Source of the DNA: HXMU1428-3 sp965215715
Lineage (GTDB): Bacteria > Pseudomonadota > Alphaproteobacteria > Rhizobiales > HXMU1428-3
Direction: 5' to 3'
Assembly (NCBI GenBank): GCA_965215715.1
Contig: OZ244129.1
Location: forward strand, 2,480,001 to 2,544,000
DNA length: 64,000 bases
Shown here: piece by piece, positions 18,196 through 27,271 of the stretch
Position numbering within the stretch: position 1 is the stretch's first letter
How the letters are laid out: every line of letters begins with the position of its first letter
Program-made: the position numbers and the translations under genes
The notes under the pieces: generated by a model
Told to the model about the DNA's origin: nothing
Seen by the model: the letters and a program-made list of their open reading frames with translations, nothing else
The model's database searches: none

Positions 18196-20025
18196 TTAAG
18201 TCATCTTAAAGCGGTTGCGCAGGTTTATCGCAAATAAGCCGATAAGAAAGAAGCTGAGCGCTGTGTGAATGGAACCCCAGAAGACAACCCGTGATGGCAC
18301 CATTGGTTTTGGTGGCAATGGCGGGGTGGGGACGTTGGTTAGACCAGCCAAACGGGTTTGGTCTTTATTTTCTTTTTTGGCAACAACCGCATGGCCATAA
18401 AGGCAGGTGTGCATGGTGTCCATTGTTTGCCTGCCTTGCAAGTTGATTGCAAATGCATTTCGCCAGCCAATGCTTTGTGCAGCAGCTATGGGGCTGACGT
18501 TTGTTTTATTGCCGCATGGGTCTTTGATTGAATTTGTTGCTTGGCTTAAATATACGCCGGTGAAGGCAGCAAAAACCAGCCCCCAGGCCATGGCTGGGCG
18601 CACCAATGAGCGACCAAAGTCTGAAACAAATTCTGACGCCACCCCTTGGATATAATTGAATGCGCCCCCTGGCAGCGCGCTGGCTTTATCTTTCATATGG
18701 CGGCGTGAGCGGACTTGACCAGCAATGAACTGTTTTTGCGCGCGCACATTGTCCGCCTCTTGGGCGATGCGCTCAAGGCTTTTATAATATGTCTCATCGG
18801 TTGATTGGCGCCGGGCATTGAAAAAGCGATTTTTCTGATAGGTTAAATATTTTTTGGCCCAGTCTGTGTGCACTGTGTCGATGTAGAATAATTTTCGCAG
18901 CCATTTTTTTTCGCTCCGCAATGATGTGGCCACTTGCCGGATGCGTTTGCTAAAGCGCACGCGTTTGGGAGCGGGGATGATGTCTATGTCTTTAATCCTG
19001 GCAGGCTCTCTAAACAAAGCTTGGCGGAAGTTGGGCACCTGATTGGTAAACTCAACTTGTTCGATGGTGAAGCCTTTGGCAATGTGAGAGGCTTTAAAGC
19101 TGGTAGCTTGTTTAAACCGCACTTGGGTAAAAATGGCATAACCGGCAAAATCACACTGATTAAAAACGGCCTCTTTATGGAACCAGCAGCCTTGAAAAAG
19201 GGTACGCCCAGAAAAGGTTGTTTCTTTAAAATTAGTGCTGCCTTGAAACTGGATGTTATTAAAAAAACTGCGCGCTTTAAAAACCGCTTCGCTCATGGCC
19301 ACGTCAGCTTTGAAAAAGATGTCTTGGAATAAAACCCGGCCCTTAAAAAGGGCTTCCTTGAACCAGGCGTCGGTTTTAAACAAACAGTTTGTGATTTGAA
19401 CCTTTTTGCCAAAGCGCGCATTGTTAAACCAGGCGCCAAGATGAAATGTGACACCTTTTATCTGCACGCCTTTTTTAAAAACCGTTTTGTTAAACCAAGC
19501 GTCGCCTTCAAATTGTGTCTGGTTGAATGTGGCCTGACTTTCAAATATGGCATTTTGGAACCAGGCATCACTTAAAAAATGGGTCTGATTGAAGTTGGCG
19601 CCAGCTTTAAAATTACAATTGTTAAACAGAGCAATGCTAGGGAAGATAAAATCTTTAAAGTCGATATGTTCGCCTTCAACAACAATCACATTGTTGGGCC
19701 TGATCGGCGCGGGCTGATTGGGATTGGCCTGATTGTCGAGATACTCTTTGACTTTGCTTGTGAAGATGAGATTTGAAAAATCAACCCTGGCGCGATTGAG
19801 CCAATTTTGCGTTTCACCTATTTCACTTTTGGTAACAATGGCATTTAACTTTTGATCCCAAACGCGCTCAACTTGCCATTTGCCCTGGGCAATCAGCTCA
19901 AGCTTTTCAGCCAATAGGGCATTGGCCCACTGGTTCCAAGATGATTTTCCGCTAAGCAGGCGGTCTATGGCGTCTTGTTGATTCATAGCCATACTGCCAG
20001 GTTGCTGATAGTCAATCTGCTTCAT
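18196..20025 (-). CDS. Membrane-anchored pentapeptide-repeat protein (paralogue 1)
   Basis: About 609 aa. The N-terminal segment (DRLLSGKSSWNQWANALLAE...QGKWQVE) is followed by about 200 residues of pentapeptide repeats with the pattern F-x-x-A-x-F (FNQTQFEGDAWFNKTVFKKG), expected to form a right-handed quadrilateral beta helix. A linker follows (DETYYKSLERIAQEADN...FIAGQVRSRRHMKD), then two transmembrane helices near the C-terminus (ASEFVSDFGRSLVRPAMAW... and the last 25 residues). It is paralogous to the protein at 31000-32931 along its whole length. The start is uncertain: ATG 20025, GTG 20061 and ATG 19992 are all in frame, and none has a strong ribosome-binding site. Function unknown. 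Confidence 0.8.
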   Translation of the reverse strand: MKQIDYQQPGSMAMNQQDAIDRLLSGKSSWNQWANALLAEKLELIAQGKWQVERVWDQKLNAIVTKSEIGETQNWLNRARVDFSNLIFTSKVKEYLDNQANPNQPAPIRPNNVIVVEGEHIDFKDFIFPSIALFNNCNFKAGANFNQTHFLSDAWFQNAIFESQATFNQTQFEGDAWFNKTVFKKGVQIKGVTFHLGAWFNNARFGKKVQITNCLFKTDAWFKEALFKGRVLFQDIFFKADVAMSEAVFKARSFFNNIQFQGSTNFKETTFSGRTLFQGCWFHKEAVFNQCDFAGYAIFTQVRFKQATSFKASHIAKGFTIEQVEFTNQVPNFRQALFREPARIKDIDIIPAPKRVRFSKRIRQVATSLRSEKKWLRKLFYIDTVHTDWAKKYLTYQKNRFFNARRQSTDETYYKSLERIAQEADNVRAQKQFIAGQVRSRRHMKDKASALPGGAFNYIQGVASEFVSDFGRSLVRPAMAWGLVFAAFTGVYLSQATNSIKDPCGNKTNVSPIAAAQSIGWRNAFAINLQGRQTMDTMHTCLYGHAVVAKKENKDQTRLAGLTNVPTPPLPPKPMVPSRVVFWGSIHTALSFFLIGLFAINLRNRFKMT

Positions 20026-20186
20026 CTTCTTGATCGATCCATTGGGCTGATTTAATCCCACGTTCGTTTTTTGCGCGTCTTTTTTCTACAAGAGACTCTA
20101 GATCTTGCGTTTAACTGCTTAAGTTATTGAGCTAAAACGCTTAATAATTTGAAGCCAAGCTGATTCTATAACACGTTATCAACAGA

Positions 20187-20585
20187 TTATTCAGTGTTGG
20201 GTGGGTTTGGACGTGAAAAAATAAAGATACTGACTCCTATAAGCACCACTAACTGCAATATTATCACATATAAAGGAGCACCAAGGAGAAGGCTCGCTAA
20301 AAAGGCCAGTCCCATGGCCAGGCCGGCCAAAAATTTGGCTTTTGGGGAAATGGCCCCGTGTGCATGCCAATTTTTAATCGGGGGGCTTAATTTAGGGTGA
20401 GTCATTATCCAATTATGCAACCGCTCTGAACTTTGCGAAAAGCAAAATGCGGCTAGTAGCAAAAAGGGTGTGGTTGGCAATAAAGGCAAGGGAATGCCAA
20501 TGAGCCCCAACAGCAATGCGATGCTACCGGCCGTGATCCATAAGGCGCGTCTGATCGGTCTTTTGGGCTGTGGTGTTAATTCCAT
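20187..20585 (-). CDS. DUF454 (YbaN-like) inner-membrane protein
   Basis: 132 aa from the ATG at 20585, which has GGAGCAGGA just upstream; a GTG nine codons earlier is the alternative. Hydrophobic helices at the N-terminus (ALWITAGSIALLLGLIGIPLPLLPTTPFLLLAAFCF) and two more near the C-terminus flank the conserved SERLHNWIMTHPKLSPPIKNW segment. The LPxLPTTPFLLLAA motif defines DUF454. Inner-membrane protein, function unknown. Confidence 0.88.
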   Translation of the reverse strand: MELTPQPKRPIRRALWITAGSIALLLGLIGIPLPLLPTTPFLLLAAFCFSQSSERLHNWIMTHPKLSPPIKNWHAHGAISPKAKFLAGLAMGLAFLASLLLGAPLYVIILQLVVLIGVSIFIFSRPNPPNTE

Positions 20586-20691
20586 TCCTGCTCCGGCCAA
20601 GGTTTTTGCCACTATCTATTATTTATAATATTTAATTATCAAACGTTATGCCAAACAAGTTTGAACACAAATTGAATTTGAAACCTTGTCC

Positions 20692-21354
20692 TTACCATGG
20701 CAGTTCATACCCCTCGGCATGCCAGAAAGTGCCGGTTTGCTCAAGGGTTAAATTTTCCATTACTTGTTTTAACCCTTTTGCAGCGTCTTGTGGAGGCACT
20801 GTCCCTTTAAAATTGACCATTTGTGTGGACACATAACCAGGGTGGAATAAATAAACACCAATACCGCGCGGGGCAAAATCAATTGATAGGTTTTTGCCAA
20901 CCATATTTACACCTGTTTTTGAAATCCGATAGCCATAATTGCCGCCGCCGCCATTGTCCGTCATAGAGCCGACACGTGACGACACAATGCCGATTTTTGA
21001 TCCGCGGGCGAACAAGTGGTTTAGTGTGTGGGTCATGCGCAAGGGGCCAAGGGTGTTGACTTCAAATTGCTGGCGGATGCGGTCGTAATTCATATCAAGC
21101 ATGTCTTCGCTGCTTAACTGGCCAGAATTGTTAAACAGGATGTCTATGGTGGTGTCCCCTAACTGGCGTTTAAACTCTAGAACTTGCTCATCATTTGTCA
21201 CATCAACATTTTCATAAATCTTGGCACCTAAAGCCTCCAGTTCATCTGAAGAATTTCGCACAGCTGCGATCACCTCATCACCATCTTGTTTATATTGCTT
21301 TGCCAGCTGGAGGCCTATTCCCTTATTGGCTCCGGTTATGACCACTGTGCGCAT
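20692..21354 (-). CDS. Short-chain dehydrogenase/reductase
   Basis: 220 aa. NAD(P)-binding TGANKGIG at residues 7-14, NNSG in the structural turn, catalytic Ser in IVSSRVGS, and the Tyr/Lys pair in YRISKTGVN. The Asn-Ser-Tyr-Lys tetrad is complete, so it should be an active oxidoreductase. AAAGGCAAGAAACC precedes the ATG. Substrate unknown; it resembles C-factor/sniffer-like SDRs by its short length and N-terminus. Confidence 0.88.
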   Translation of the reverse strand: MRTVVITGANKGIGLQLAKQYKQDGDEVIAAVRNSSDELEALGAKIYENVDVTNDEQVLEFKRQLGDTTIDILFNNSGQLSSEDMLDMNYDRIRQQFEVNTLGPLRMTHTLNHLFARGSKIGIVSSRVGSMTDNGGGGNYGYRISKTGVNMVGKNLSIDFAPRGIGVYLFHPGYVSTQMVNFKGTVPPQDAAKGLKQVMENLTLEQTGTFWHAEGYELPW

Positions 21355-21605
21355 GGTTTCTTGCCTTTCTTAAGCTTGTGCTTTCAAACGTAACTTATCT
21401 TGTTATCTGATGCCAAAGCAATTGCCTTGTTTTTTTCGTAAATATGCCACGGTTGGTGGGCCATAATTGTTATCACTTTGAATTTGCGCAGGCAAATATT
21501 GAACGGCTTTCAATAAAATTAAAATAAGCTGACATCATTGCTCATGTCCCGTTCAGATTAAACAGTTTAGCGTGCTTGAAAATCAAGATCTAAGGGAACT
21601 TCGTT

Positions 21606-22337
21606 ATGACATCACTCACTCAAATAAAAACTTACTGTGTTGGCCTAATAGCGGCTGGTAGCCTTTGTGTGGCAAGCGCCTCTGCTTTGGCGAAAGATTT
21701 GCCCAACCTGTTTATCATTGAAGAAGAATCAACCATTGAATTTGTTGGTTGCAACGCCAGAGAGCCCATGTTTCGCGGTGTGATTGCTGTAAAGAATGAT
21801 GGCGGTGGGCGGGCAAAGCGCCTGGTTGTCACACCGCTGTTAGCGGTTTATGTGCCAACAGCTTTGGACATCAAGCATGAGGTGCGCTGGCTTAATTCTT
21901 TTGCTCCTGGTGAAATTCAGACCAAGGATTTTGCAGCGGGCAAAAACACGGTCAAAGAGGGGCGCAATTTTACCCCGCAAGTGACACGGATTACCAATTT
22001 TGATGCCTCTTCCGTTGTATTCCAGCAAAAGGCGCTTTATGTGCTTGGGTTTGGGCCAAAGGACTTTGATGGCATTAAAGGGCCGATAACGCGCCGGGCC
22101 ATTGCCAGATTTCAACAAGAGCTTGGCAACAAGCAAACCGGCACTTTGAATAAAGAAGAAACCTACATTCTTGTGCGCCGGGCTTCTCAAGGGTTGATTG
22201 ACGAGGGCATTTTGAAGACCGAGATTAAAGACAATCCGGTCACCGTTTATGCTGTGGTTGATCCGTATAACAAAATTAAAGAGCTGGATGAGACCGACAA
22301 TATTATGGTGCGTAAATTTAAAGTGAATTGTCAGTAA
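21606..22337 (+). CDS. Exported protein with peptidoglycan-binding domain
   Basis: 243 aa. Signal peptide about 1-29 (VASASALA). The region 35-125 has a beta-rich pattern like a CARDB/Ig-type module, and it is followed by a PG_binding_1 domain (KALYVLGFGPKDFDGIKGPI, RRAIARFQQELGNKQTGTLN, about 140-195). The C-terminus returns to the beta pattern (VYAVVDPYNKIKELDETDNI, typical of CARDB), so the PG-binding domain looks inserted in the CARDB fold. Probably a periplasmic wall-associated protein. AAGGGA precedes the ATG; a strong terminator follows. Confidence 0.78.
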   Translation: MTSLTQIKTYCVGLIAAGSLCVASASALAKDLPNLFIIEEESTIEFVGCNAREPMFRGVIAVKNDGGGRAKRLVVTPLLAVYVPTALDIKHEVRWLNSFAPGEIQTKDFAAGKNTVKEGRNFTPQVTRITNFDASSVVFQQKALYVLGFGPKDFDGIKGPITRRAIARFQQELGNKQTGTLNKEETYILVRRASQGLIDEGILKTEIKDNPVTVYAVVDPYNKIKELDETDNIMVRKFKVNCQ

Positions 22338-22352
22338 GACAATTGTTTATGG

Positions 22353-22379
22353 CAGGGACTGTTTGCAGTCCCTGTTTTT
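22353..22379 (+). terminator. Rho-independent terminator
   Basis: Perfect 9-bp stem CAGGGACTG/CAGTCCCTG with a TTTG loop, followed by TTTTT, 15 nt after the stop of the peptidoglycan-binding protein gene. It separates that gene from the convergent phaC. Confidence 0.92.
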
Positions 22380-22389
22380 CTCTTTTTCA

Positions 22390-24213
22390 TTAATCACTGA
22401 TGCGGATTTTTACGTAACTGCCTGGGGCGTTTTCAATTGCTTTGAGGGGGCCTTTGCCTGGAATGCGGGCTGGAACTTGGCCACCACCACGGCGTTTGAG
22501 CCATTTGCCCCAATCTTCCCACCAAGAGCCATCTTTATGTTTTGCCGTTTCAAACCATTCTTCAGGTGTGTCGTATTTTTTTTGATTGGTCCAATAGCCA
22601 TATTTTTTGGCCTTAGGTGGGTTCACCACGCCGCCAATATGGCCAGACCCACCCAACACAAAGCGTATGGGCCCATTGAACTTTTTCACTGCCGGATAGC
22701 AAGATTGCCAGGGGGCGATGTGATCTTCCTTGGTGGATAAAAAGTAACTGGAGGTTTTTATCTTTTCAATGTCAATGGGCACACCGTTGAGCTCTAAAAC
22801 ATCCTTTTTCATCAAGCCATTTTTTTTGTAAAAATTGCGCAAGTAATAAATCAGCATTGCAGCAGGCAAGCGCGTGGCGTCTGAATTCCAGTAGAGCAAA
22901 TCAAAGGGCAAGGGTTCATTGCCAAGTAAATAATTATTGACGACAAATGACCAGATCAGGTCGTTCTCTCTGAGCATGGAGAACATATTGGCCATGTGGT
23001 GGCCTTCCAAATACCCCTTTTTGGCCATGTATTTTTCCATTGATTTTAACAGCGCATCATCAATGAAAACTGAGCTCTCGCCAATATCTGTTAGGTCCAC
23101 CATTGTGGTTAAGAAGGTTGCCGCTTTTACGCGTTTATCTTTTTTGGCAGCCATGTAGGCAAGTGTGGCAACGCTTAAGATGCCGCCAATGCAAAAGCCC
23201 AACAGGTTTACCTCTTTTTCCCCTGTGGCTTCGTTGATGGCATCAATGGCTGCCAACGGGCCTTCCATCATGTAATTTTCAAAGCCTTTATGGGCTAAGT
23301 CTTTGCGCGGGTTGACCCAGGAAATGACAAAGACGGTAAAACCTTGGTCTACCGTCCATTTAATCAGGCTGTTCTTTTCTTGCAGGTCGAGCACATAATA
23401 TTTGTTGATCCAGGGCGGAACAAAAAGGATCGGGCGGCGGTGCACCGTTTTGGTGGTGGGTGTGTATTGGATCAATTGCATTAAGTCATTTTGATAAACA
23501 ACCTTGCCCTTTGTGGTGGCAACATTTTTGCCAACTTCAAAGGCGCTTTCATCCGTTAAGCTGATTTTGAGCTTGCCTTGTCCGCGCTCTAAATCTTTCA
23601 ATAGGTTTTCCATGCCGCATAATAAATTTTCGCCCCCTGTTTCTTGTACTTTTTTCAAAACCAAAGGATTGGTGGTGGCAAAATTGCTCGGCGACAGGGC
23701 GTTTATATATTGGCGGGTGTAGAATTTGACCTTGGCATGGCTTTCTTTATCTATGCCACTTAAGTCATGCACCATATTGTTCATATACTTTGAGGTGATC
23801 AGGTAAGATTGCTTGATGAAGTCAGCCATCAGATTTTCTGACCAGCTGTCATCTTTAAAGCGCCTGTCACCAGGCTCAGGCATAATCACCGGGCTAACCT
23901 GTTTGCCGGCCATGCGTTCCAGCATGGTTTGCATAAGCGAATAATGTTCCATCACCGCCTCTGATGCCATGGATTCATATTTTGAGGGGTTGGCCATCAT
24001 TTGTGCGCCTAATTCCATAAAGGCGCGGCCTGCAGCGTAAGGGTCAAAAAATTGGAAATCCATGCCTGTCATTTGTTTGGTTTGACGGGTCCAGAAATCT
24101 GTCACCATGCGGTGGCTATAGTCCATAACGCGCGCAAACTTTTTCGCTGGATCATCAGTCGTAAATGCTGATGCATCAAGAAATAATGAAGGATCCTTCT
24201 TCTTGGCAGCCAT
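22390..24213 (-). CDS. phaC: Class I poly(3-hydroxyalkanoate) synthase PhaC
   Basis: 607 aa from the ATG at 24213 (AAGGAAACC upstream; a start ten codons earlier is less likely). The alpha/beta-hydrolase core carries the synthase lipase-like box with nucleophile C341 in LLGFCIGGI, Asp in STKEDHIAPW and His in GGSGHIGGV. Conserved segments PPWINKYYVLDL and ISWVNP support class I. It polymerises hydroxyacyl-CoA into PHA granules. phaZ is divergent 610 bp away and a phasin lies beyond it; phaA/phaB and phaR are not in the window. Confidence 0.97.
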   Translation of the reverse strand: MAAKKKDPSLFLDASAFTTDDPAKKFARVMDYSHRMVTDFWTRQTKQMTGMDFQFFDPYAAGRAFMELGAQMMANPSKYESMASEAVMEHYSLMQTMLERMAGKQVSPVIMPEPGDRRFKDDSWSENLMADFIKQSYLITSKYMNNMVHDLSGIDKESHAKVKFYTRQYINALSPSNFATTNPLVLKKVQETGGENLLCGMENLLKDLERGQGKLKISLTDESAFEVGKNVATTKGKVVYQNDLMQLIQYTPTTKTVHRRPILFVPPWINKYYVLDLQEKNSLIKWTVDQGFTVFVISWVNPRKDLAHKGFENYMMEGPLAAIDAINEATGEKEVNLLGFCIGGILSVATLAYMAAKKDKRVKAATFLTTMVDLTDIGESSVFIDDALLKSMEKYMAKKGYLEGHHMANMFSMLRENDLIWSFVVNNYLLGNEPLPFDLLYWNSDATRLPAAMLIYYLRNFYKKNGLMKKDVLELNGVPIDIEKIKTSSYFLSTKEDHIAPWQSCYPAVKKFNGPIRFVLGGSGHIGGVVNPPKAKKYGYWTNQKKYDTPEEWFETAKHKDGSWWEDWGKWLKRRGGGQVPARIPGKGPLKAIENAPGSYVKIRISD

Positions 24214-24243
24214 GATGGTTTCCTTGCACGTCAAAGCATGCAT

Positions 24244-24823
24244 TACTTTATGTTGTCTTGTTTGTGATCAATTTTTACTGGTGGTCGGTCCTTTTCTTCT
24301 TAAAATTGAATCGCCTTAACAAGTGGTTAATCTTTGGATCTAAGCGATTGGTTTATGTCAATAATTTATAGATCCTTGGTACAATTTTAGTGTAAAATAT
24401 TTTTCTTGCTTAGAAAAGGGCGACTAAGGCATATAAAACAAGCCAGGATAGGGATTTCAGCCTATATAACGGCCCTTTTTGGGATTGTTTCACAGATGCA
24501 ATGCTACTAAATAGCTATTACATTCAAATTTTAGATGATTTATAATTTTAAATATATTTTCAATTGCTTACGCTCTTATATGCAACTTTGACTTGCACCA
24601 TTTTTTTAGTTTTTAATCATTACAAAGTGCTATTGGTGCTTGAGATTTCTATTTGTATAAAGAACTGATAAAATTAACTTATTGATTCGTTTTTCAATGT
24701 GGCTTTATTTTAGATGTGACTGGGAAGTGTCCTAATTTGGGGAATTAGGGGCTTTGAATATCAGTTTTTGGAGGAGGCATTTGATTTTGTCGCTACGCGT
24801 TTAGCAACTTAGAGGGGAAAATC
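24244..24823. other. phaC-phaZ divergent intergenic region
   Basis: About 580 bp, AT-rich, between divergent phaC and phaZ; it must contain both promoters. TGCA-containing words occur (AGATGCAATGC at about 24495, ATATGCAACTTTGACTTGCACC at about 24580, the latter split by AT bases), the type of word bound by PhaR in other alphaproteobacteria. No symmetric operator stands out, and I see no gene. Confidence 0.4.
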
Positions 24824-26116
24824 GTGCTTTATCACTGGTTTGAATTTAACCGGGCTATGCTGCATCCGGCAAGAATGGCAGCTAAAACGGGCCGGTATGT
24901 CTTTCATCACCCTTTAAACCCTGTTTCTCAAACACCGGTTGGGCGCAGCATGTCTGCCATGTTTGAAGTGTTTGAGCGGGCAACACGTCAATATGGCAAG
25001 CCTGAATTTGAACTCAATCAAACGGTTGTCGACGGTAAAACTGTTGATGTTAAACTTCGCAAAGTTTGGCGTGGGCCCTTTTGCCGGGTTTTGCATTTTG
25101 AGCGCGATGTCCCTTTGCAAACACGTAAAAATTCACCGCGGGTTTTACTCATAGCGCCTATGTCAGGCCATTATGCAACGCTGTTGCGTGGTACTGTTGA
25201 GCGGTTTTTGCCCCATGCTGAGGTTTACATCACCGACTGGGTTGATGCCCGCATGGTGCCAACTTATATGGGTTCTTTTCACCTTGATGATTATATCAAC
25301 TATTTAATCGATATTTTTTCTTTGTTTGAAGGTAAAGTTCATGCTGTGGCGGTGTGTCAACCTTCTGTTCCTTTGTTGGCTGCTGTCTCTCACATGGAGG
25401 CCGAAAAGTCACCTCACGTTCCGTTTAGTATGACATTAATGGGTGGCCCAATTGATACGCGTGTTAATCCAACCGCTGTTAATAAAATTGCCACTGAAAA
25501 AGACATTGACTGGTTTGAAAGCAATGTTCTGGCCACTGTACCCTGGACTTACCCAGGTGCTGGGCGACGGGTTTATCCTGGGTTCTTGCAATTGTCGAGT
25601 TTTATGTCGATGAATTTTGACACCCATGCGGAATCTCATCATAAGCACTTTGTCGACTTGGTGCGCGGTGATGATGAATCGGCAGATAAGCACAAAACGT
25701 TTTATGATGAGTATCTGGCAGTCATGGATTTGTCTGCAGAGTTTTATCTTGAAACTGTTGAGCGGGTTTTCATTGAACAATTATTGCCTAAAGGGAAAAT
25801 GACCTATAAGGGCAAACTGATTGATCCGGGTAAGATCACGCGCGTACCATTAATGACAGTGGAAGGTGAGCTCGACGATATTACAGGTGTTGGCCAATGC
25901 CGGGCAGCCCATGACCTGTGCCATAAATTGCCCGCCTCTAAGAAAGTTCATTATGAACAAGCTGGCGTTGGCCATTATGGCATTTTCAATGGCTCACGTT
26001 TTCGCAAATCTGTGTTTCCTGAAATGTTCAAGTTTATTGAAAGCCATGAAACGCGCGGCAAAAAGACACGGTCAAAACGCTCCTCTTTGGAGACTCTTAA
26101 GCCTGCCAAGAAGTGA
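24824..26116 (+). CDS. phaZ: Intracellular polyhydroxyalkanoate depolymerase PhaZ
   Basis: 430 aa. The N-terminus (MLYHWFEFNRAMLHPARMAA) and the catalytic segment VAVCQPSVPLLAAV with nucleophile C178 are characteristic of intracellular PhaZ, as are YITDWVDARMVP and the C-terminal His in GVGHYGIFNGSRF. The enzyme mobilises stored PHA on the granule surface. The last ~20 residues are Lys/Arg-rich (KKTRSKRSS). It converges with the phasin gene 33 nt away. The AGGGGA upstream supports the start. Confidence 0.95.
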   Translation: MLYHWFEFNRAMLHPARMAAKTGRYVFHHPLNPVSQTPVGRSMSAMFEVFERATRQYGKPEFELNQTVVDGKTVDVKLRKVWRGPFCRVLHFERDVPLQTRKNSPRVLLIAPMSGHYATLLRGTVERFLPHAEVYITDWVDARMVPTYMGSFHLDDYINYLIDIFSLFEGKVHAVAVCQPSVPLLAAVSHMEAEKSPHVPFSMTLMGGPIDTRVNPTAVNKIATEKDIDWFESNVLATVPWTYPGAGRRVYPGFLQLSSFMSMNFDTHAESHHKHFVDLVRGDDESADKHKTFYDEYLAVMDLSAEFYLETVERVFIEQLLPKGKMTYKGKLIDPGKITRVPLMTVEGELDDITGVGQCRAAHDLCHKLPASKKVHYEQAGVGHYGIFNGSRFRKSVFPEMFKFIESHETRGKKTRSKRSSLETLKPAKK

Positions 26117-26149
26117 ATTAAAACACGTTTGAATTTTGGTTTGTAAGCC

Positions 26150-26533
26150 TTATTTCTTGTCTTGATTGTTGATGATCATATCTGAGAGTTCTTGCGCTTG
26201 CTCTGTGTAGCTTTCTAGCTGCTTGCGCACATATTCACTTTGCAGCTCCACCGCTTCAGATACATCTGTGGCATCAACCAATTTTGTTGCCAGGTCAAAG
26301 CCTGATTCAATATTGGCCTTAATGATATTTAGCGCTTTATTGTTGATCTCTTCTGCCTCATCTTGATTGACCATGCCTGAGGATTGCAAAAATGTTTTTT
26401 GCGCTTGCGTCATCGCATCCAAAAACTTTTCTTGCGTGTCTTTGACTTGCTCGATGTTTTGTTTGGCATATTCTCGGGCAGTGATCGCTGTTTGGGACAT
26501 GTTCCCCAAACCAGGCTTGTCATCATTTGTCAT
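26150..26533 (-). CDS. Phasin family protein
   Basis: About 127 aa from the ATG at 26533, which follows GGAAGACGAG; an ATG at 26548 five codons earlier is possible. Entirely helical and amphipathic without Cys or Trp; the segment AREYAKQNIEQVKDTQEKFLD and the later VDATDVSEAVELQSEYVRKQLE match the phasin_2 pattern. Phasins coat PHA granules and modulate their size. The position beside phaZ and phaC supports the call. Confidence 0.88.
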   Translation of the reverse strand: MTNDDKPGLGNMSQTAITAREYAKQNIEQVKDTQEKFLDAMTQAQKTFLQSSGMVNQDEAEEINNKALNIIKANIESGFDLATKLVDATDVSEAVELQSEYVRKQLESYTEQAQELSDMIINNQDKK

Positions 26534-26950
26534 AGGCTCGTCTTCCATTTGTTATCATGAAAGCTTGGCGCGCTTTTTTAAAACCAAGACGGCTGGCATT
26601 GACTAAAAACATTCGGGATTAGAAACATCCGATGTTTCTTTAGGTGCTGTTTATGCACGATGCGTGTTGATGGTTTTGCCTGTTTGGTTTCTCCCTACAT
26701 CTTCATTCTTATTGACTACTCATTGTCCAAATAAAAAGGGTCAAATCTATAAGAATGGCGCTGTCAGCTTTCACGGCTGGTTTGTTTTTTAATGCACAGG
26801 CAAATCTTTCTTAATCTGTTCGTAGAAAACAGTTTTTTCAAATTATATTATTAAGTTAGACACCTGTCTGTGTAGTATAGCAAAAATTAAAAAAAATGGA
26901 ATGACAATTCAACCTTGCTATTAATTTGTCATTTCAAAAACCTACCCCAC

Positions 26951-27271
26951 GCGTTCCTTTATTCCCAAACTGGCAGCCACTTTTGGGCGGAGCGCTTTTC
27001 CTAAGCGTTCCTTTATTCCCAAAACCGGCAGCCACTTTTGGGCGGAGCGCTTTTTCTATGCGTTCCTTTATTCCCAAAACCGGCAGCCACTTTTGGGCGG
27101 AGCGCTTTTCCTATGCGTTCCTTTATTCCCAAACTGGCAGCCACTTTTGGGCGGAGCGCTTTTTCTATGCGTTCCTTTATTCCCAAAACCGGCAGCCACT
27201 TTTGGGCGGAGCGCTTTTCCTATGCGTTCCTTTATTCCCAAAACCGGCAGCCACTTTTGGGCGGAGCGCTC
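26951..27271. repeat. Six-copy tandem array of the AAAACCGG palindrome
   Basis: Units start at 26951, 27005, 27060, 27115, 27169 and 27224, giving a 54/55-bp period. Each is itself an imperfect palindrome: arms GCGTTCC/GGAGCGC around TCCCAAAACCGGCAGCCACTTTTGGG (shown here as one core with flanks split at the centre CCGGCAG). Units 1 and 4 have AAACTGG and are one base shorter than the AAAACCGG units. The last unit abuts the stop codon of the acyl-CoA synthetase gene. This is the same family as the single copies at 3353, 36106, 42401 and 45514. There are no spacers, so it is not a CRISPR array. Confidence 0.93.
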
